From positions 1-26,926 of the forward strand of contig CACZNR010000009.1 in assembly GCA_902782475.1 (NCBI GenBank): a stretch of DNA of 26,926 bases, given 5' to 3'. The notes beneath the pieces were generated by a model. The model was given only the letters and a program-made list of their open reading frames with translations. It was not told where the DNA came from and made no database searches. Source of the stretch: an uncultured Eubacteriales bacterium. GTDB taxonomy: Bacteria > Bacillota > Clostridia > Christensenellales > Christensenellaceae. Positions 23,003-26,926 of the stretch are shown here, one piece after another. A program made the position numbers and the translations under genes. The first letter of the stretch is position 1. Each line of letters begins with the position of its first letter.

Positions 23003-24505
23003 ATGGATCTAATGAAACTTCGTAATGAGAGCGATATAAGAGGTATTGCTGTTGAAGGCATCGAGGGACAGCATGTAAATCTTACAGATGAAGCTATATA
23101 TGAGCTCAGCTGCGGATACATCACATGGCTGAGGAACAGGCTTGGCAAGGATGACCTGAGAGTAGGCATCGGCAGAGATTCAAGGATCTCAGGCCCTCAC
23201 ATCCTGGAATGCGTAGAGAAGGCATGCAAGGATATGGGAATTGCACTTTTCGATACAGGCCTTGCTTCAACACCCGCAATGTTCATGTCCACCATCACAC
23301 CAGGATTTGAATATGACGGTTCAATCATGATCACGGCAAGCCATCTTCCATTCAACAGGAACGGACTCAAGTTCTTCGTAAAGGAAGGCGGACTTGAAGC
23401 GTCAGACATCAAGGACGTGATCAAGATCGCAGAGGAAGGAAACTTCAAGAAGCTTGGAAACGGAAGCCTTGAGAGCATCGATTTCATGAGCGTTTATGCA
23501 GATATACTCGTCAATAAGGTAAGACAGGGAACAGGAAAAGAGAGACCTCTTGAAGGAAGCAAGGTAGTGGTCGACGCAGGAAACGGCGCAGGCGGATTCT
23601 ATGTAGAGAACGTTCTGAAGCCTCTTGGTGCTGACACAGAAGGAAGCCAGTTCCTTGAACCGGATGGCATGTTCCCGAACCACATTCCGAACCCTGAAGA
23701 CAAGGAAGCAGGAGAATCCATATCAAGAGCTGTCGTAAATGCAAAGGCAGACCTTGGTATCATATTTGATACAGACGTTGACAGAGGCGGATGCGTTGAT
23801 CCTACAGGAAAGGTCATCAACCGTAACAGGCTCATAGCACTCATAGGAAAGATCCTTCTTATCGAGCATCCTGGAACAACCATCGTTACAGACTCCACAA
23901 CATCCAGCGGACTTGCAAAGTTCATAGCTGAGAACGGCGGTGTTCATCACAGGTTCAAGAGAGGATACAAGAACGTCATAAACGAAGGAATAAGGCTCAA
24001 CAATGAGGGACATGACTGCCAGCTCGCAATAGAGACATCAGGACATGCTGCAATGAAGGAGAATTACTTCCTTGACGACGGTGCGTATCTCGTAACAAAG
24101 ATCCTCATCACCATGGCTAACATGAAGGCTGAGGGCAAGAATATGTTCGATCTTATCTCAACACTTGAGGAACCTGCAGAAGCTGAGGAATTCAGACTCA
24201 ACATCAAGGCAGAGGACTTCAAGGCATACGGAGCAAAGGTCATAGAAGATATCACAAGGATAGCAAACGAGGATAACGAATTCACGCCGGCTCCTACAAA
24301 CTATGAAGGCATCAGAGTATCACTGGACAAGGAGAACGGAAACGGATGGTTCCTCGTAAGGATGTCACTGCATGATCCTCTTATTCCTGTAAACGTAGAG
24401 AGCGACAGCAAGGGTGGAGTAAGGATAATTACTGAAAAGCTCTACAACATCCTTAAGGATTATGACCTCGATCTCGGAAAGATGGAGAGCTATCTTGGAA
24501 AATAA
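23003..24505 (+). CDS. Phosphomannomutase/phosphoglucomutase (alpha-D-phosphohexomutase)
   Basis: Interconverts hexose 1- and 6-phosphates, linking glycolysis with cell-wall and polysaccharide precursors. 500 residues with the four-domain layout: FRGI-like start (DIRGIAVEG, 11-19), GRDSRISGPH (58-66), the phosphoserine loop TASHLPFNRNGLKFF with Ser113, the magnesium loop D256-T-D-V-D260-R-G-G, the sugar loop ETSGHAAMKENYFLDDGAYL, and a C-terminal phosphate site around VSLDKENGNGWFLVRMSLHDPLIPV. The usual Asn after TASH is Leu here, as in some clostridial members. It may be a bifunctional PMM/PGM. ATG 23003 has AAAGGA ten bases ahead. The next gene overlaps its end. Confidence 0.93.
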   Translation: MDLMKLRNESDIRGIAVEGIEGQHVNLTDEAIYELSCGYITWLRNRLGKDDLRVGIGRDSRISGPHILECVEKACKDMGIALFDTGLASTPAMFMSTITPGFEYDGSIMITASHLPFNRNGLKFFVKEGGLEASDIKDVIKIAEEGNFKKLGNGSLESIDFMSVYADILVNKVRQGTGKERPLEGSKVVVDAGNGAGGFYVENVLKPLGADTEGSQFLEPDGMFPNHIPNPEDKEAGESISRAVVNAKADLGIIFDTDVDRGGCVDPTGKVINRNRLIALIGKILLIEHPGTTIVTDSTTSSGLAKFIAENGGVHHRFKRGYKNVINEGIRLNNEGHDCQLAIETSGHAAMKENYFLDDGAYLVTKILITMANMKAEGKNMFDLISTLEEPAEAEEFRLNIKAEDFKAYGAKVIEDITRIANEDNEFTPAPTNYEGIRVSLDKENGNGWFLVRMSLHDPLIPVNVESDSKGGVRIITEKLYNILKDYDLDLGKMESYLGK

Positions 24506-24887
24506 TACTAACGATGTGAAGGAAACTGCCGTAGTGCCTGCTGAAGGCAGTGAGGCTCCGGTGGCAGAGGAGAAAAAGAAAAGCTTTTCCGGATCCCTGA
24601 AGGAGATGTGGAACAAGGTGGCAGGGGGAGTATCGAACACCATCGAGAAAGCCGGGAACACTTTTGAAGCAAACAGGATAAGGGAAGAGTTAAGACAGCT
24701 CGACCTTGAAACTGACAGTCTCTACAGGAAGATAGGGGAAAGGATATACCGTTCGGCAGAGGAGACTTTTTCAAAGGATGACTTCAGAGACATACTTGAA
24801 GAGATATCATCAAATTATGAAAAACAGAAGGATCTCCTGCTTAAGGAAGTTATGGTAACTTCCAAACAGGATGATAAAGAAGAATGA
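24495..24887 (+). CDS. Small charged coiled-coil protein of unknown function
   Basis: Not recognised. Taking TTG 24495 as start (GGAG seven bases upstream), it has 130 residues and overlaps the mutase by 11 bases; ATG 24462 is an alternative with more overlap. Residues 1-30 are acidic and low complexity (VPAEGSEAPVAEEKKKSFSG), followed by an amphipathic stretch SLKEMWNKVAGGVSNTIEKAGNTFEANRIREEL, then REELRQLDLETDSLYRKIGERIYRSAEE and a lysine/glutamate-rich C terminus: mostly helical, likely coiled coil, no membrane segment, no cysteine. The middle resembles proteins that sit on membranes or carry a zinc ribbon elsewhere, but no such ribbon is present. Expressed with the mutase and terminated separately. 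Confidence 0.7.
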   Translation: MENNTNDVKETAVVPAEGSEAPVAEEKKKSFSGSLKEMWNKVAGGVSNTIEKAGNTFEANRIREELRQLDLETDSLYRKIGERIYRSAEETFSKDDFRDILEEISSNYEKQKDLLLKEVMVTSKQDDKEE

Positions 24888-24891
24888 ACTT

Positions 24892-24925
24892 AAGGACCGC
24901 AGGTTCGCATACTTGGCGGTCCTTT
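24892..24925 (+). terminator. Terminator after the small coiled-coil gene
   Basis: AAGGACCGC (24892-24900) pairs with GCGGTCCTT (24916-24924), a 9-bp stem over a 15-base loop, followed by TTCGCTGTTT, so the T-tract is interrupted. Confidence 0.72.
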
Positions 24926-24966
24926 CGCTGTTTACCCCGTAAAGCCTGTCGGACCATATCATTAAA

Positions 24967-24995
24967 TTGACTATTGGCACTGCGGGAATTATAAT
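24967..24995 (+). promoter_or_regulatory. Promoter of secD-secF
   Basis: TTGACT (24967-24972) and TATAAT (24990-24995) are exactly 17 bases apart, nearly full consensus. Transcription would start near 25002, 44 bases before the secD start, with GAGGG (about 25034-25038) as ribosome site. Confidence 0.88.
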
Positions 24996-25045
24996 TATGA
25001 AGGTTTTCTATCTTGAATAGAATAATAACAATGTGAGGGCAGAAC

Positions 25046-26326
25046 ATGAAATTGCGCAATACAATCTTGATATTATTGATCGCAGCCATACTCATAGCTG
25101 GTGCTCTTTCATCATTTATAGGGATACCTGTAAATAATGGTGAGTACAACCCTCTGAGATCACTGACATACGGAAGTGACCTGGGAGGAGAAAATCATAT
25201 CTACATTAAGACTGCGGCTGACAGCGATATTTCAGGTAAAGAAAAAGAAGTTGTATCGATACTGAGAAAAAGACTCAAGGTCTTCGGACTTAACGGGTCA
25301 TCTATCGAAAGCACAGGGGAAGGATCATTCCTTATAAGGATACCTGTCAATGAGACATATACCGAGCAGGAAGCTGCACAGATAGCTGAGATGCTCATTA
25401 CCGTCGGTGATATCGAAGTCAAGACATACGATGATTCAGAGACTTTCCTGAAGAGGGATCATATCCAGCAGGTCGATATTATGGAGAACTCCCTTGGAAG
25501 ATACAGTATCTATCTTCTGATGACTAATGAAGGAATGACCATCCTCAATGACCGGACCGAGAAGATAGCCAACACTGAAACAGCAAACGAGAAATACATC
25601 CATGTATTCTATGATGGTGAGCAGATCGCTGAACTTACCGTGAGACAGGCCATCGACAACGGAATACTCGGATTCAATACTTCATATACCCAGCAGCAGG
25701 CTGAGTACTTCAAGAAGCTCATAAACACAGGAAAGCTTCCAGTGAAACTGGAGATCGATTCAGTTGAAAAGGTCGGTGCTATAAGCAGCAACGGAATAGG
25801 GGACTATATCAATGTACTGCTGATACTGAGCTGTCTGTATGCCGTATACATGATCATCGTGTACAGGCTCGCAGGAATACTTAGCGTTGTATCATATGCA
25901 GGACTTCTTGGAAGCTACATCACACTTGCTTCCCTTACAGGTCTTCGCATGAGCCATCTGTCATTTGCAGGTACATTCGTTGCACTTATCTTCTACATGA
26001 TATGCTCGATAGTACTCATGGAGAAGACAAAGGACGAGTACAGGATAAGGAAGCACATGTCCACATCTTTCAGGAACGGATATCAGGCACTGCTCAAGAT
26101 AGCAACGACTTCCGGATTCATGCTTATCCTTGCTTTTGTGGTATACATCGCAAGTGACAATGCTCATCTTGAGACAGCAGGATTCGGTCTTGGACTTCCG
26201 CTGATACTTGCATACATATTTGCAGTGGTATTCAACTGGATATTCATGAAGCTCCTTACAGGACTTTCAGACAGCAACGGGCTGTTCTTCTCATACAGTG
26301 AGAACAAGGGAGGTGCTGAGAAATGA
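25046..26326 (+). CDS. secD: SecD-like translocase accessory subunit, divergent
   Basis: 426 residues with one N-terminal membrane helix (LILLIAAILIAGALSSF), a periplasm-facing domain (about 40-250), and five C-terminal helices (from about 250), the SecD layout. SecD-specific landmarks are YGSDLGG (D1), VVSILRKRLKVFGL (the usual I-x-x-R-I/L-x-x-x-G), QAEYFKKLINTGKLPVKLEI (LR-x-G-x-L-P-x-P-x-E/K-I in the family). SecD-SecF use the proton gradient to pull exported proteins out of SecYEG. The conserved VDANVLI(F)ER segment of TM4 is here LIFYMICSIVLMEKTKDEY, so the transmembrane aspartate is gone. It overlaps secF in an ATGA. Assignment to the family is solid; normal proton-driven action is doubtful. 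Confidence 0.87.
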   Translation: MKLRNTILILLIAAILIAGALSSFIGIPVNNGEYNPLRSLTYGSDLGGENHIYIKTAADSDISGKEKEVVSILRKRLKVFGLNGSSIESTGEGSFLIRIPVNETYTEQEAAQIAEMLITVGDIEVKTYDDSETFLKRDHIQQVDIMENSLGRYSIYLLMTNEGMTILNDRTEKIANTETANEKYIHVFYDGEQIAELTVRQAIDNGILGFNTSYTQQQAEYFKKLINTGKLPVKLEIDSVEKVGAISSNGIGDYINVLLILSCLYAVYMIIVYRLAGILSVVSYAGLLGSYITLASLTGLRMSHLSFAGTFVALIFYMICSIVLMEKTKDEYRIRKHMSTSFRNGYQALLKIATTSGFMLILAFVVYIASDNAHLETAGFGLGLPLILAYIFAVVFNWIFMKLLTGLSDSNGLFFSYSENKGGAEK

Positions 26327-26926
26327 AAAAGAATCTGTCAATGATCGCGATCATCATAGCAGCAGTGATAGTCGTGCTTTCAGTGGTCATCGGAACACGT
26401 TTCGGATCTGATCTCGGAAAATACGATATCATAAGGATCAGCAGCACCAAGGAGATATCCCTGGAAAAGGCTCAGGCAGCAGCATCAGGCCTTGGGATCA
26501 GGGATCTCAAAGTAGTGACTGCAAAGGAAAACTTCAATTCACAGGTAATAATCACCGGCAAGGAGATCTCCGACAAGGATGCAGAGACCATACTTGCTGA
26601 GATAAAGAAGGATAACGAAGATGCATATCTCAGAAGCACAGGTTCCGCTTCAAACAGCGAGAAGACAGGCTTCATCATAAAGATGTTCATCGTCATGGCA
26701 ATAATAGCAGTACTCACTTCTGCATTCTGTGCTTACAGGCTCGGAATGAAGGCAGGCATCTTCCTTCTCGTTTCCGAGATTTGTGCAGCTGTACTTTCAG
26801 TATGCATCAACAGCCTTGCAGGCATTGCAGTCTCATATAACACCGTTGTCGGAGGAAGCCTTATCGCACTGTGCGTAACAGTAGTCTTCTACTACAGCGT
26901 GGTGGCAAGGATGGACCTTCGCGGCA
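26323..26926 (+). CDS. secF: SecF-like translocase accessory subunit, divergent (3' truncated by window)
   Basis: 201 codons are present before the window ends. ATG 26323 overlaps the secD stop. The order is: membrane helix (about 7-24), FGSDLGKYDII (equivalent of the family GxDFxGG motif but lacking the second glycine pair), a small extracytoplasmic domain (about 35-112), then helices at about 114-134, 141-160 and 170-193. The fourth-helix region that in SecF usually carries N-D before VVVFDR(I) reads IALCVTVVFYYSVVARMD, again without an intramembrane acidic residue. Position after secD and matching topology make the call; with the last third missing, a few family motifs cannot be checked. 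Confidence 0.78.
   Translation, partial: MKKNLSMIAIIIAAVIVVLSVVIGTRFGSDLGKYDIIRISSTKEISLEKAQAAASGLGIRDLKVVTAKENFNSQVIITGKEISDKDAETILAEIKKDNEDAYLRSTGSASNSEKTGFIIKMFIVMAIIAVLTSAFCAYRLGMKAGIFLLVSEICAAVLSVCINSLAGIAVSYNTVVGGSLIALCVTVVFYYSVVARMDLRG

Noticed and set aside
1..26926. tRNA, rRNA, CRISPR repeats, transposase or phage genes
   Set aside because: None found: no repeated spacer-like units, no cloverleaf with CCA end apart from the T-box features, and no transposase motifs in any long frame.

Overview
The window looks like a chromosomal segment of a low-to-mid GC member of the Bacillota, probably an anaerobe of clostridial or erysipelotrichial type. The signs are a T-box leader on thrS, a CsoR/CopA copper locus with the usual Firmicutes operator, a U32 peptidase, an ECF S component without its own energising module, strong purine-rich ribosome binding sites, sigma-A type promoters and many ferredoxin-type cysteines in an aldo/keto reductase. 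Arginine is written mostly with AGA/AGG and isoleucine often with ATA. The species cannot be fixed from the sequence alone. No tRNA, rRNA, CRISPR array, transposase or phage gene was seen.

Layout. (1) 1-6535, plus strand: a very tight operon of seven genes, most joined by 4-11 base overlaps: end of a U32 peptidase, sirtuin, glycerate kinase, FabG-type reductase, ABC-F ATPase, RNase III and serine hydroxymethyltransferase, closed by a bidirectional terminator. (2) 6584-8286: a short MocR-type regulator facing away from an ECF transporter S component; the spacer carries direct repeats that look like the regulator's operator. (3) 8342-11604: an AlaX-type tRNA editing hydrolase divergent from a BadF-type sugar kinase/ATPase and an FAD oxidoreductase. 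(4) 11630-14776: csoR-copA under a CsoR-box promoter; CopA carries two extra C-terminal copper-binding domains, the last of which has its own well-placed ribosome binding site and start codon.

(5) 14777-15270: an AT-rich spacer full of inverted repeats, ending in a consensus promoter with a perfect 21-base palindrome over the start point, driving cysK. An azlD fragment sits directly on the cysK stop codon. (6) 16387-19565: an XRE helix-turn-helix protein fused to a complete RelA/SpoT-like HD hydrolase domain, divergent from a threonine T-box and thrS. (7) 19667-22831: an Fe-S aldo/keto reductase and rsmJ, converging on an MFS transporter. (8) 23003-26926: a phosphohexomutase, a small coiled-coil protein, and a divergent secD-secF pair (secF runs off the end).

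Most genes are housekeeping or small-molecule homeostasis. The most interesting items are the possible free copper chaperone made from inside copA, the HTH-(p)ppGpp-hydrolase fusion beside a starvation-sensing T-box, the SecD/SecF pair that lacks the usual transmembrane acidic residues, and the shortened MocR regulator with arginine in place of the PLP lysine.
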